Origin: CAZFHZ01 sp964519015
Lineage (GTDB): Bacteria > Blakebacterota > Blakebacteria > Blakebacterales > CAYUVJ01
Direction of reading: 5' to 3'
Length of the DNA: 20,151 bases
NCBI GenBank assembly: GCA_964519015.1
Contig: CAZFHZ010000054.1
Coordinates: 1-20,151 of the forward strand
Shown: in pieces, positions 7,075-15,790 of the stretch
Layout of the letters: every line of letters starts with the position of its first letter
Position numbering within the stretch: position 1 is the first letter of the stretch
Position numbers and translations under genes: made by a program
The notes under the pieces: model-generated
Databases searched by the model: none
The model's input: only the letters and a program-made list of their open reading frames with translations
What the model was told of the DNA's origin: nothing

Positions 7075-7839
7075 TCAAGGTGTCACCGAGTCCCGATCCG
7101 GGCCGGGCGTGCGCCGGCGGGTCAGTCCTCCTCCCTCTCCCGGGATGGGGTGACGGCCGGAGGGAGCGGGGGGCGGGGTGCGGGCCACGACCAGTCCCAG
7201 CAACGAGGCCGGACCGGCTTCGCGCAGGGCCGTGGCGGCAGCCTGCAGGGTCGCGCCGGTGGTGGCGATGTCATCGACCAGCAGGACGCGCCGTCCCTCG
7301 ACCCGGGCGGCACCGGGACCGGGGACGAAGGCTCCCCGCACGGCCCGTTCCCGCTCGCCGCTCCCCACCCGTTTCAGCGGTGGGGTCGGCCGCCGGCGAC
7401 GCAGTGCTCCGGCCACCACCGGCAATCCCAGTTCCACTCCGACCCGTCGGGCGAGCAGGAGCGCCTGGTCGTAGCCCCGTTCCCGCCGGCGGGCCGGATG
7501 GAGAGGGACGGGCACCACACACTCGCCCCACCGGACCAGACCGGCCCGACGGACCGCGGAGACGAGTCCCGGGGCCAGCCGGGTGAACACCGACGGCAGA
7601 CCACGGAACTTGGCAGCGGGCACCAGGGCGGTGAGCGGATAGCGGTAATCGAAAGCGGCCAGCGACGGCAGTCCATCGAGCTCGAAGACTTCGCCGCGCT
7701 GACGCCGGCGTTCGAGGGCGGCCGCGCAGGTGCCGCAGAGCGGCAACGACCCACCTGGTCGACGCAGTCGCCGGCCGCAGGCGAGGCAAACGGCCGGCAG
7801 CAGCACATCGATCAGGTCGCTCAGCAGGGGTAGATACAC
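7075..7839 (-). CDS. ComF family phosphoribosyltransferase-like protein
   Basis: 254-aa member of the ComF/GntX family. An N-terminal zinc-finger-like part has CLAC (Cys18, Cys21) and CGTC (Cys35, Cys38). The middle has VPVPLHPARRRERGYDQ, and the PRPP-binding loop VLLVDDIATTGATL is at 185-198. In Gram-positives ComF serves DNA uptake; in Gram-negatives the relatives are linked to competence or to use of DNA, and the exact reaction is unclear. The start is GTG at 7839 with a G-rich ribosome site about 7 nt upstream. A tail of roughly 30 residues rich in Pro, Gly and Arg follows the conserved domain and looks disordered. It lies 91 bp after the outer-membrane protein gene on the same strand and may be read from the same transcript. 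Confidence 0.9.
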   Translation of the reverse strand: MYLPLLSDLIDVLLPAVCLACGRRLRRPGGSLPLCGTCAAALERRRQRGEVFELDGLPSLAAFDYRYPLTALVPAAKFRGLPSVFTRLAPGLVSAVRRAGLVRWGECVVPVPLHPARRRERGYDQALLLARRVGVELGLPVVAGALRRRRPTPPLKRVGSGERERAVRGAFVPGPGAARVEGRRVLLVDDIATTGATLQAAATALREAGPASLLGLVVARTPPPAPSGRHPIPGEGGGLTRRRTPGPDRDSVTP

Positions 7840-7890
7840 GTCGCCCCCCTCTCCGTCTCCGGCGGGGGGCGACCGGGTACCGGCTCTCCG

Positions 7891-7913
7891 GCGGATCGGT
7901 CCGGACGGTCCGC
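7891..7913 (-). terminator. Imperfect hairpin after the outer-membrane protein gene
   Basis: GCGGA/TCCGC arms with one mismatch and two further pairs, 18 bp after the barrel gene stop on the minus strand. There is no T run. It could attenuate transcription before comF, but GC-rich DNA makes such hairpins common, so this is a weak call. Confidence 0.25.
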
Positions 7914-7930
7914 TCAGTCGATCGATCCGG

Positions 7931-9217
7931 TCACCAGTTCACACCGAACTCGACACGGGGCTCGACCCGGCGCTGAGTGCGGTAAGCCTCGAGACCCGTA
8001 TCCCACACATACGACCAGGTGTAGCGCATCAGGACCGTCATGAACGGATAGGGCCGGTAGCCGAGTTCCCCGATAGTCATGGCGTTCTCGTCCAGCTTCC
8101 AGACATCCGATCCCTTCTGTATCCCCTGCTTGGCGTAGTAGCCCTGCAGGGTGACCCCGGGCACCAGGCGGGTGGCGTCCACGTGCATCAGGAACTGGTC
8201 GCCGACCCCCGACTCGTTCACCTGGAAGTACCGGCCGCGCAGGCTGACCCGCCCCAGCACGGTGCCGACCAGTTCGCCGAACCAACCGCTGGTGGCCGGC
8301 TGGGTCGCCAGTCCGGACAGGTACTCGACCTTCTTGATGTCGTAGAGCGGATTGATCAGTCCGGCCGCGAAGCCCTCACTCAGGTCCCGTAGCTCGAACT
8401 TGGCGCCGATCTCGAAGAGCCCCATGATGCCGCGTACATTGGTCGCCACACCGTAGGCGAAGCCGTGTCCGTTCTTCTGCCCCGCCCAGTCCGCGATGTT
8501 CGACCAGTCGAGGTAGATGTAGACGTCGGCCAGGTCGGCATGCAACAGCGGCTGTTCGATATCCAGGCCGACGATGTTGAGCGGTTCGCTCAGCCGGGCA
8601 TCCCGGTCGGTGATGAAGGTGGCGCCGAGAGCCAAGTTGCGCACGATCGGCGGTGGAGCGGCCAGGAACTGCAGCGGGCGCACATATCCGCGGCCGCCGT
8701 AGAGCTCCTGCCGCCCGAGGTTAGAGATCAGGGTCTCGAATCCGAAGCGTTTGAAATCGAGATCGAACTGCAGTCCGCGCTTCGGGTAATCCAGATCGAC
8801 GTTGTTGTTGTAGTAGAAGACCACGAAACCGTGACCGAGCTGGGTGTTGGTCAACTCCCCGATCCGGGCGTAGAACGGGTCGCGCTTGACTCCCCAGCGC
8901 AGATAGCGGAGGAGCCGGGCATAGTCGCTGCTCGAGTTCCAGTCGGTCCGACGGATCTGGTGGCTGTCCAGGTTGTAGAGCAGCGGGATGCGCAGGCCGA
9001 CTCCCAGCTTACCGAAGGCCAGTTCCGGTTCGATGGTAAAGCTCAGGAAGGTGGTGTCGGCGATCGTGGTCACGCCGGGTCCGAAGCGGAGGGAGCCCCC
9101 GCTCTGCTGACCGGGAGGAAGCATGTACTCGGGGAACTGGGCCTCGACGCCGGCCGGGACGCCTGCGAGGAGGAAGAGCAGGAGGAGCAGTACAGAAAGC
9201 GGCGACGTTCTCATCAT
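7931..9217 (-). CDS. Predicted outer-membrane beta-barrel protein, family not recognised
   Basis: 428 aa. The N-terminus has a clear signal peptide: a basic start (MMRTS), a leucine-rich core (SVLLLLLFLLAG), and a likely cleavage after GVEA. The rest alternates polar and hydrophobic residues with many aromatic and glycine pairs (GHGFVVFYYNNNVDLDY, FAYGVATNVRGIMGLFEIG), as expected of antiparallel strands. It ends EPRVEFGVNW, a terminal aromatic residue as in the signal read by the BAM complex. The start at 9217 has GAGG a few bases upstream and lies 7 bp after the selB stop; the adjacent ATG at 9214 is equally possible. An in-frame start further upstream would overlap selB and lacks a signal peptide. 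I do not recognise the family; a porin-like or envelope structural role is inference. Confidence 0.75.
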   Translation of the reverse strand: MMRTSPLSVLLLLLFLLAGVPAGVEAQFPEYMLPPGQQSGGSLRFGPGVTTIADTTFLSFTIEPELAFGKLGVGLRIPLLYNLDSHQIRRTDWNSSSDYARLLRYLRWGVKRDPFYARIGELTNTQLGHGFVVFYYNNNVDLDYPKRGLQFDLDFKRFGFETLISNLGRQELYGGRGYVRPLQFLAAPPPIVRNLALGATFITDRDARLSEPLNIVGLDIEQPLLHADLADVYIYLDWSNIADWAGQKNGHGFAYGVATNVRGIMGLFEIGAKFELRDLSEGFAAGLINPLYDIKKVEYLSGLATQPATSGWFGELVGTVLGRVSLRGRYFQVNESGVGDQFLMHVDATRLVPGVTLQGYYAKQGIQKGSDVWKLDENAMTIGELGYRPYPFMTVLMRYTWSYVWDTGLEAYRTQRRVEPRVEFGVNW

Positions 9218-9224
9218 CGACACC

Positions 9225-11171
9225 TCATGGTTCAAGCGCGGGGCCCGGCACGCGCACATCCCCTTCACGCCGCGTGAGGTCCCCGTCGTCCAGGAACTCC
9301 AGGATGGGAATGGCGTACTTGCGGGTCAGCCCGCCGCTGAGGTCGCGGAAATCCCCCACGGTCAGGGAACCATGGGTGCGCAGGTGGACCCGGATGCGAT
9401 CGAGTAGTTCGGCGTGAGCCTGGCCGCCCACTGTGAATCCGGATGGATAACGGACCAGCCGCCCGGCTCCGAGCATCGCCTCCGACAGTTCCGGCCCCGC
9501 TTTGACCGGAAGGCCTGCTCCCTCCAGGGCGGCCTTGACCGCCGCCTCGGTCTCGGCAGCGTCCCAGGGGAGCATTCCCCGTTCCCGGGCGGCCGCCTCG
9601 AGGGCATCAGCCGCCCGACCCCAGGAGCCTTCGAAACGGACCGCGAAGCCACTCCGCCGCCAGAAGGGGGGATCGGCCTCTACCAGCCCGGCCCGGCGAG
9701 CCTGTTCCAGAATGTGCTCGAGCTGCGGGCTGTTGGCCGGCACCCCGAGTGCAGTGGCGATCGCCTCGGCCGAGAGGCCCCGGCGCATCGGATGCTCCGC
9801 GTGGAGCTCTTCGAGCAGCGGGATCAGCCGCTCCACGGCCCCGGCCAGTCGTCGGTCCGAGACCAGCCGGTCCCCGACCACCCGCCACCTGTGTGTCTCC
9901 CCCTGCCCCACCAGTTCCTGGCGCGTCCGGCCGGAGCGGCGCTCGGCCTCCTCGATCCCGACCCCGGTCAGACCGGCTCCTTCGATCAGGATGCCGACCG
10001 CCTGCAGCGGGTCCCCCTTGAGGCGCAGCTCCAGTCCCTCCACGACCGAGGACTCCCGGCGGCGGTGCCGCGGTGGATCCACATCGAGCACTACCGCTCC
10101 GGCGATGGTGCGCATCGGGCTGTACCGCCGGATGAGCAGGCGGTCGCCGACGGCCGCCACCAGCGGTTCCTCCAGGCGCAACTGGGCGAAGCCCTCTGAA
10201 CCGGGGGGCAGCTCCTCGGCATCCAGCAGCCGGAGCCGGCCAAAGGTCTCCCGGGTCCCGTGGTGGACCCGGACCCGCTGGTTGTGACGGATCGGTGCCG
10301 AGGCGCTGGGCAGGTGGCGCAGATGGAGGTCGACCGTGCGGGTGGGCGGCACGCTGTCGGGAGAAACGAGCCAGTTGCCCGGGGCCGCCTCCTCAACGCT
10401 CACTCCGTGCAAGGCCACCGCCGTCCGGGTGGCCGGGACAGTGCGTTCCACGTCGTGTCCGTGCTGCTGCAGTTCGCGCACGCGTGTCCGGGTGCCCGCC
10501 GGCTGCAGTTCGACGGCCTCTCCCACTCCGACCGAGCCCGACCAGACGCTCCCGGTCACCACCGTGCCGATTCCCTTGATGGTGAAGGCGCGGTCGATGG
10601 GCATCCGGAACTCGCCGGTCGGAGGACGTTCGGGAAGTCGGGCGAGTTCGGCGTCGATGGCCGCACGCAGTTCGTCGAGCCCCGCCCCACTCACCGCCGA
10701 GACGGGCACGATGGGGGCCTCGGCCAGGAAGGTCGGAGCCACCAGTTCACGGACCTCCTCGGCGACCAGGTCCAGCCATTCCGGGTCGTCTACCAGATCG
10801 GTCTTGGTCAGCACGATGATCCCGTCGCGGACTCCCAGCAGGGTGAGGATCTCCAGGTGCTCCCGGGTCTGGGGCTTGACCCCCTCGTCGACGGCGACCA
10901 CCAGCAGGGCCAGGTCGATCCCGGTCGCTCCGGCCACCATCGTCTTGATGAAGCGCTCGTGGCCGGGAACGTCGATGACACCCACGACCGCATCGGTCCC
11001 GGTGTGCGGCACATAGGGAGCGAAACCCAGGACGATGCTGATCCCCCGCTCCCGTTCTTCGTGGAGCCGGTCGGTGTCCACCCCGGTGAGCGCCCGGATG
11101 AGGGCGGTCTTGCCATGGTCCACGTGCCCCGCGGTGCCGATCAGGTAGTGACGGAAGAGCGCCTCGTTCAT
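9225..11171 (-). CDS. selB: Selenocysteine-specific translation elongation factor SelB
   Basis: GTPase that carries selenocysteinyl-tRNA to the ribosome at UGA codons followed by a SECIS hairpin. 648 aa, slightly longer than E. coli SelB (614). The G domain shows GTAGHVDHGKT (12-22), DVPGH (67-71) and TKTD (122-125). LTGVDTDRLHEERERGISI is the switch I form typical of SelB rather than EF-Tu. Two barrel domains follow (FTIKGIGTVVTGSVWSG), then winged-helix repeats from about residue 380 to the end that bind the mRNA hairpin (LDRIRVHLRTHGSLTVGDF near the C-terminus). AGGAG lies 9 nt before the ATG. It sits 21 bp after the M23 gene and 7 bp before the barrel gene. No selA, selD or tRNA-Sec is in the window, so they must lie elsewhere if the pathway is complete. 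Confidence 0.96.
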   Translation of the reverse strand: MNEALFRHYLIGTAGHVDHGKTALIRALTGVDTDRLHEERERGISIVLGFAPYVPHTGTDAVVGVIDVPGHERFIKTMVAGATGIDLALLVVAVDEGVKPQTREHLEILTLLGVRDGIIVLTKTDLVDDPEWLDLVAEEVRELVAPTFLAEAPIVPVSAVSGAGLDELRAAIDAELARLPERPPTGEFRMPIDRAFTIKGIGTVVTGSVWSGSVGVGEAVELQPAGTRTRVRELQQHGHDVERTVPATRTAVALHGVSVEEAAPGNWLVSPDSVPPTRTVDLHLRHLPSASAPIRHNQRVRVHHGTRETFGRLRLLDAEELPPGSEGFAQLRLEEPLVAAVGDRLLIRRYSPMRTIAGAVVLDVDPPRHRRRESSVVEGLELRLKGDPLQAVGILIEGAGLTGVGIEEAERRSGRTRQELVGQGETHRWRVVGDRLVSDRRLAGAVERLIPLLEELHAEHPMRRGLSAEAIATALGVPANSPQLEHILEQARRAGLVEADPPFWRRSGFAVRFEGSWGRAADALEAAARERGMLPWDAAETEAAVKAALEGAGLPVKAGPELSEAMLGAGRLVRYPSGFTVGGQAHAELLDRIRVHLRTHGSLTVGDFRDLSGGLTRKYAIPILEFLDDGDLTRREGDVRVPGPALEP

Positions 11172-11192
11172 CGCACCTTGCTCCTGTGGGGC

Positions 11193-13709
11193 TCAGCGGA
11201 CGGTGAACCGGGCCTGCAGCCGGGCGGTGTTGGAGGCGCCGTCGGTCGCCTCCAGTTCGATGGTGTGGTCGCCGGGAACGAGCGGTTCCCAAGGGATGTA
11301 GATAAGCTGGTCGCGGGGGGGGTCGTAGCGGGACACGACCGGCCGGCCGTCGATCCTCAGGACGAACTGCCGTTCATCATCGAACCCGGAAGCGGCGTCG
11401 ATGATCTCGAAGACGATCCGCGGCCGGCCGTTCCTGACCACCGAGCCGTCGTCGGGGCTGAGCAGGCGGACCGTGGGAGCGGCCGTGTCGGCCAGGGCGG
11501 CGAAGGTCCCGAATCCGCCGATGTCGGCCTTTAGGGCGTCTCCTTCCAGCGCACCCCCCAGATGCACCCAGCCCCAGACCCCCTCCTCCTGCCAGGCGGT
11601 GTAGAGACCCACCTGGGCCGGGTGCACTCCCGGCGGCCGTGCATCGGTCCGCAATCGGACATTGGCCTGCCCCCGGAAGAGCACATCCTCGGGCCCGGTG
11701 ACGTAAATCGGGCTGAGCATGACCAGCCCTTCGGCCGGCCGGATGACCGGAGGACCGTCCCGCAGTTCGACGAAGTCATCGGCCAGGAAGGTCCCGGCCG
11801 GGATGGTCAGCCGGAACCGGCCGTCTCCGCTGGTCAGCTCGGCCGGTCGGTCCGCCGCCACCGGCACCGCTTCGAAGTGGGTCTCCGCCTGCCGCATCAT
11901 CCCCCGGAGCGGCAGGAAACGGGCAGCGATCTCCAACCGTCGGGCCTCGGCCGGCTCGAGCCGGTAGACGGCGCGATACGTCCCTTCCCCGTCCGGGATC
12001 CCCTCCAGGATCCTCACGTCGCTCGCCGAGACCTGGACCGAGAAGGTGACCCGGCCGGGTATCGGGTCACGGGGCCAGGCGGCCAGCAGCAGGTGTCGTT
12101 CATAGCGTTCGAGTCCGATCCGGAGCGCATCCGTTCCGCCCCCGTAACCGGGCTCCGATCCCGCCACCGACTCCTGCCCCGCGCCGGGTGCCGTACCCCG
12201 ACCCGATCCCACGCCGTTGACCGATCCGAGCGGCCAGGGCGAGGTGGTCGTCGAGCGGCCCCAGCGGTCGGTGGCCCGCAGCCGGAAGGCGCCGGTGGGA
12301 TCCGGCGACGTGCTCTGCAGTACGGTCGCCTCGATCCGGAGCCGTCCTTCTCCGTCCGGCTGCAGCCCTTCGACCCTCCGCCGCCAGCCGTCCGCCGTCC
12401 AGCTCTCCACGGACACCGTGACCGGGTCTCCGTCCGGGTCGCCGACCGTCACCTCCAGACCGTAAGGGTAGGGGTTGGCCGGATCCCGGGTGGTCAATTC
12501 GAGGACATCCTGCGCCCGATCGACCGATTCCGGCACCTTCACGTCGATACGTGGGCTCCGATTGACCACGATCTCCGCTTCCAGGGTGGATCGGTTGCCG
12601 GTCGCGTCCACGGTACTCACCTGCAACCGGTGCAAACCCGGGACGAGCCCGTCCAGGATCCCCGCCCCTTCCCCATATGCTCCGTAGAAGGGCAACCGGT
12701 TCCCGCTCTGGTGCCAGAGGGTGTGCGCCCGGGTCCCGGTCCGCACCATGTGGCGATAGTCCCGGTCGAGGTGGATATCGGCCGTGTCGGCCAGGTCGAA
12801 GAAGTCGTAGCTGGTCTCGAAGATGGTCCGCCCGTCCACCTCCAGGATCAGCCGGTACGGGCTGTATCGGTTCCACACCCCGTCCATGAGGTCGTAGCCG
12901 ACCAGTCCGACCGCGACCGCTCCCTCTACCTGGGGTCGTTCTCGAAGGCTGTAGCGGCCCCGCCCCCGGGACTGGGCGAGGAATTCACGCACCCGGACAT
13001 CACCGTCCAGCCGCCCCTGCCCGCCCATCGGTCGCAGGACGATCGCCTGGATGACCGGGGGGATGGTGTCCTTGACCACGATCCCATGGTTCAAAGGATT
13101 GAGCGGCCGGTTCTGCCGGTCACGCAGCTCGAAATGCAGGTGGGGGGCTTCGGTGCCGGTATCCCCCGAGTAGCCCACAACCTCCCCGCGGCGGACGGGT
13201 CGGCGACCCTCCGGGAACCAGAGATCGACCGTGTAGCGCCCCTCCTCCTGCTGGCTGCGATGGACCTCCTCCTCGATCTCGGGGGTGAACCGGTCCATGT
13301 GTCCGTAGACCGCAGTCTGGCCCGAAGCCAGCTCCAGATAGAGCGCCTTGCCGTATCCCCAAGGGGAGGTGCGCACCCTCCGGATGGATCCGTCGGCCAC
13401 GGCGACCAGCGGCACTCCCACCCGTCCCCAGGTCTTCACGTCGATCCCCGCGTGGATGTGACCCTCCCGGTACTCTCCGAACGAAGAAGTCAGCCCGGGC
13501 TCGGCCCGGGCCGGCCAGAGCAGTGTGTCGGGCGCGACCGGCAACCGGGAGAAGGAAGGGGAGCTGGAATCGGTGGCCTCGGCGGCCGAAGGAGGTCCCG
13601 CGAAGAGGGGCCGGGGAGGACCCGGGGTGAAGGGACGGGCGGACAGCACCACCAGAAGCGGGAGGGCCGCCCACATCGGCGTCAGGATATGCCCGTTCCG
13701 GGATCGCAT
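11193..13709 (-). CDS. Secreted M23 (LytM-type) metallopeptidase with long C-terminal region
   Basis: 838 aa. After a hydrophobic N-terminus (MWAALPLLVVLS), probably a signal peptide, the M23 domain spans about residues 63-210. Zinc ligands are seen as HAGID (His86, Asp90) and HLHFEL (His192), with catalytic His137 in YGHMDRF and His190. All are present, so it should be an active peptidoglycan endopeptidase unless regulated. A charged insert of about 35 residues separates GHM from the HLH motif. About 620 residues follow: beta-rich parts with Ig-like character (LEVTVGDPDGDPVTVSVESW and FRLRATDRWG in the middle; PSAPTVRLLSPDDGS-like opening and DHTIELEATDGASN at the end). The C-terminus may anchor or sense cell-wall or matrix material. 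The start at 13709 has a weak ribosome site. A good promoter lies about 75 bp upstream. selB follows after 21 bp. Confidence 0.88.
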   Translation of the reverse strand: MRSRNGHILTPMWAALPLLVVLSARPFTPGPPRPLFAGPPSAAEATDSSSPSFSRLPVAPDTLLWPARAEPGLTSSFGEYREGHIHAGIDVKTWGRVGVPLVAVADGSIRRVRTSPWGYGKALYLELASGQTAVYGHMDRFTPEIEEEVHRSQQEEGRYTVDLWFPEGRRPVRRGEVVGYSGDTGTEAPHLHFELRDRQNRPLNPLNHGIVVKDTIPPVIQAIVLRPMGGQGRLDGDVRVREFLAQSRGRGRYSLRERPQVEGAVAVGLVGYDLMDGVWNRYSPYRLILEVDGRTIFETSYDFFDLADTADIHLDRDYRHMVRTGTRAHTLWHQSGNRLPFYGAYGEGAGILDGLVPGLHRLQVSTVDATGNRSTLEAEIVVNRSPRIDVKVPESVDRAQDVLELTTRDPANPYPYGLEVTVGDPDGDPVTVSVESWTADGWRRRVEGLQPDGEGRLRIEATVLQSTSPDPTGAFRLRATDRWGRSTTTSPWPLGSVNGVGSGRGTAPGAGQESVAGSEPGYGGGTDALRIGLERYERHLLLAAWPRDPIPGRVTFSVQVSASDVRILEGIPDGEGTYRAVYRLEPAEARRLEIAARFLPLRGMMRQAETHFEAVPVAADRPAELTSGDGRFRLTIPAGTFLADDFVELRDGPPVIRPAEGLVMLSPIYVTGPEDVLFRGQANVRLRTDARPPGVHPAQVGLYTAWQEEGVWGWVHLGGALEGDALKADIGGFGTFAALADTAAPTVRLLSPDDGSVVRNGRPRIVFEIIDAASGFDDERQFVLRIDGRPVVSRYDPPRDQLIYIPWEPLVPGDHTIELEATDGASNTARLQARFTVR

Positions 13710-13944
13710 GGTCCGGCCCGAAGGTCGACTCCTTGTCCGGGAATCAGTGTGCGGGGGGGATCGAGCGTATGAGCATCACCGCGGCATGATAGGAGCCACC
13801 CTGAAACAGGGTCAAGCCATTATTCGGCAAGGCTTTACGGCGAGGTGGCGGGCAAGAAAACGGTTGCCCGGAGGTTCCCGTACCGGCATCTTGACGCGTC
13901 TGACAGACACCTCGAAGTTCACCCCGTCCGGGGGGCGGAGCAGT
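13710..13944. other. Divergent intergenic region between the M23 and PpiD-like genes
   Basis: 235 bp between divergent starts. It holds the minus-strand promoter and palindrome described separately. For the plus strand, a TTGACG at 13891-13896 is placed suitably for a promoter of the PpiD-like gene, but the -10 position 17 bp on reads GAAGTT, so I cannot support it well. The plus-strand frame stays open back through this region into the M23 gene, without a ribosome site or protein similarity. Confidence 0.5.
13786..13815 (-). promoter_or_regulatory. Sigma-70-like promoter of the M23-selB-barrel run, with overlapping palindrome
   Basis: On the minus strand, TTGACC (13815-13810) and TATCAT (13791-13786) are separated by 18 bp, each one mismatch from consensus. 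Transcription would start near 13779, about 70 bp before the M23 ATG. The perfect inverted repeat ACCCTG-AAA-CAGGGT (13798-13812) covers the spacer and part of the -35, a good place for an operator. Confidence 0.65.
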
Positions 13945-15750
13945 ATGCCAGCGCTCAGTAAGTTACGGGCACAGACCAAGTTCTGGATGTGGATCGTAGG
14001 CGGTTCCTTCATCCTCACGATCGTGTTCGCCTGGGGGATGGACTATTCCGGCGGGGGTGTCCCCACCAACGTCGGCAAGGTGAACGGCCGGAAGGTCACC
14101 ATCCACGAGTACCAGGCCGCTCTCCAGCAGGCCTATTCCTACCAGCGCAACCAGCTGGGCGGCCGCGAGATGGACGCCTCGATGACCGAGTACATCCAGG
14201 AACAGACCTGGCAGCAGATGGTCAACGAGATCCTGATCGCACAGCAGCTCCACAAGATGGGGCTGGGCGCCTCCGATGAGGAGGTGCTCATGGTCCTGCG
14301 GGAGCACCCCCCATCGTTCATGCGTACGGTCCCCAACTTCCAGACCGATGGGATCTTCGACCCGCAGAAGTACCAGGCGGCGATGAACAACGAGAACTTC
14401 CGCGGGATCTGGCTCCAGGCCGAGGCGCTGGTCCGCGACATGATCCCCCAGACGAAGCTGGAACACCTGATCGCCGGCACCGCCTTGGTCACCGAGAAGG
14501 AGGCCGAGGAACTCTACCGCTACCGCAACGAGAAGGCCTCGGCGGTCTTCGTCGCGCTGAACCCGGACACCAGCCCCGATACCACCCTGACCGTATCCGA
14601 CGCGGAGATCCGGAGTTACTTCGATTCGCACCGCGAGGACTACCGTGAGCCGGAGCGGGTGGACTTCAACTACGTCCTCCTCTACCACGATCCGAGCCCA
14701 CGTGACCTGGCCGACGTGCAGGACCGGCTGAGCACGGTCGAGCGCCGGCTGAAGGAGGGGGAGGATTTCGGTACCCTGGCCCGTCAGTTCTCCGAGGATC
14801 CCACCGCCGGCGAGGGGGGAGATCTGGGCTGGGTCTCAAAGGGGGACATGGTCCCCTCCTTCGAGGAGAAGGCCTTCGAGGTTGAAGTCGGCACCTTCTC
14901 CGAACCGATCCGGACCCAGTACGGGTGGCACATCATCCAGGTGGATTCCATCCGGGCGGCCGGGACCGATAGCGAACAACGCAAGCTGCGGCACATCCTG
15001 ATCGAGGAAACCGCGTCACCGACCACCCTGGACAGTCTGCGGACGGTCCTCGATCAACTGCGCAGTGACGCCCCGGAGAGCGATTTCACCACCGCCGCGG
15101 GCCGTCTTGGGCTCGTCGTGCAGACGACCGGTCCGGTGACCCGGGGCGGGTTCATCCCCGGGATCGGGTTCGAGCCGAACGTGACCCGATTCGGATTCGC
15201 GAGCACGATCGGGGATATCTCGGAGGTCATGGAGCACACCTCCGCCTACTACGTCGTCCAGGTGCGCGACAAGCTGGAAGAGGGGATCGCCCCGCTGGTG
15301 GATGTCCGTTCGGGGATCCGGGATATCCTCCTCACCGAGAAGCGCATGAGCGCCCTCGGTGAGACCGCCCGGGAACTGGCGGACCGTTTGCGGCAGGAGC
15401 CCGCCCGGTTCTCCGAGATCGTCACGGCGGCCGGTCTGACCACGACCGAGACCGGGAGTGTCACCCGGAACGACTACATCACCGGTGTCAGTCGTGATCC
15501 CCAGTTCATCGCCGCCCTGTTCACTACTCCGATCGGATCGGTGACCGAAGCGATCCGGGGTGAGCGCTCCTGGTATATCCTCCACATCCTGGAGCGGACC
15601 GAGGTCTCCACGGCGAACCTCGCCAGCCTGATCGCCGATGAGCAGAAGCGGTTGCTGCAGGACCGCCGGCAGAGCGCCTTCAGCACCTGGCTGCAGGGGT
15701 TGCGGGCACAGGCCAAGATCGTGGACACCCGGAGCGACATCTTCTACTGA
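13945..15750 (+). CDS. PpiD/SurA-like periplasmic peptidyl-prolyl isomerase chaperone
   Basis: 601 aa. A short cytoplasmic start is followed by one membrane helix (residues 13-31, FWMWIVGGSFILTIVFAWG), so it is anchored with the bulk in the periplasm as in PpiD. A SurA-N-like region (about 40-200) contains VGKVNGRKVTIHEYQ and EQTWQQMVNEILI. A parvulin domain at about 238-338 shows FGTLARQFSEDPTAGEGGDLGWV and YGWHIIQVDS, the usual rotamase pattern. A second region from about 345 (LRHILIEE) to about 450 (YYVVQVRDK) looks like a degenerate parvulin repeat, and a third similar block ends with WYILHILER. I chose ATG at 13945, which has GGAG 4 nt upstream and places the helix at the N-terminus. Folding or quality control of envelope proteins is the likely role. 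Confidence 0.9.
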   Translation: MPALSKLRAQTKFWMWIVGGSFILTIVFAWGMDYSGGGVPTNVGKVNGRKVTIHEYQAALQQAYSYQRNQLGGREMDASMTEYIQEQTWQQMVNEILIAQQLHKMGLGASDEEVLMVLREHPPSFMRTVPNFQTDGIFDPQKYQAAMNNENFRGIWLQAEALVRDMIPQTKLEHLIAGTALVTEKEAEELYRYRNEKASAVFVALNPDTSPDTTLTVSDAEIRSYFDSHREDYREPERVDFNYVLLYHDPSPRDLADVQDRLSTVERRLKEGEDFGTLARQFSEDPTAGEGGDLGWVSKGDMVPSFEEKAFEVEVGTFSEPIRTQYGWHIIQVDSIRAAGTDSEQRKLRHILIEETASPTTLDSLRTVLDQLRSDAPESDFTTAAGRLGLVVQTTGPVTRGGFIPGIGFEPNVTRFGFASTIGDISEVMEHTSAYYVVQVRDKLEEGIAPLVDVRSGIRDILLTEKRMSALGETARELADRLRQEPARFSEIVTAAGLTTTETGSVTRNDYITGVSRDPQFIAALFTTPIGSVTEAIRGERSWYILHILERTEVSTANLASLIADEQKRLLQDRRQSAFSTWLQGLRAQAKIVDTRSDIFY

Positions 15751-15790
15751 GACCCGGCCGGGGATCCCCCAGTCATCCGGGTGGTTTCTG

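Noticed and set aside
9215..9227. Selenocysteine read-through of in-frame UGA stops, for example at the end of selB
   Set aside because: Each UGA stop examined is followed closely by the next gene start or by sequence without family similarity, and the protein ends match their families.
10260..11534. A plus-strand open frame of 424 codons antisense to selB and the M23 end
   Set aside because: Spans the boundary of two real genes and has no similarity to a known protein.
11562..13772. A plus-strand open frame of 736 codons antisense to the M23 gene
   Set aside because: It is a mirror of the high-GC coding strand with Pro/Arg/Gly-rich low-complexity composition, no ribosome site and no recognisable motif, while the minus-strand frame has a full M23 active site.
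13525..13944. N-terminal extension of the PpiD-like protein
   Set aside because: The frame is open by chance through the M23 5' end and the promoter region. The start at 13945 puts the membrane helix at the N-terminus and has a GGAG.
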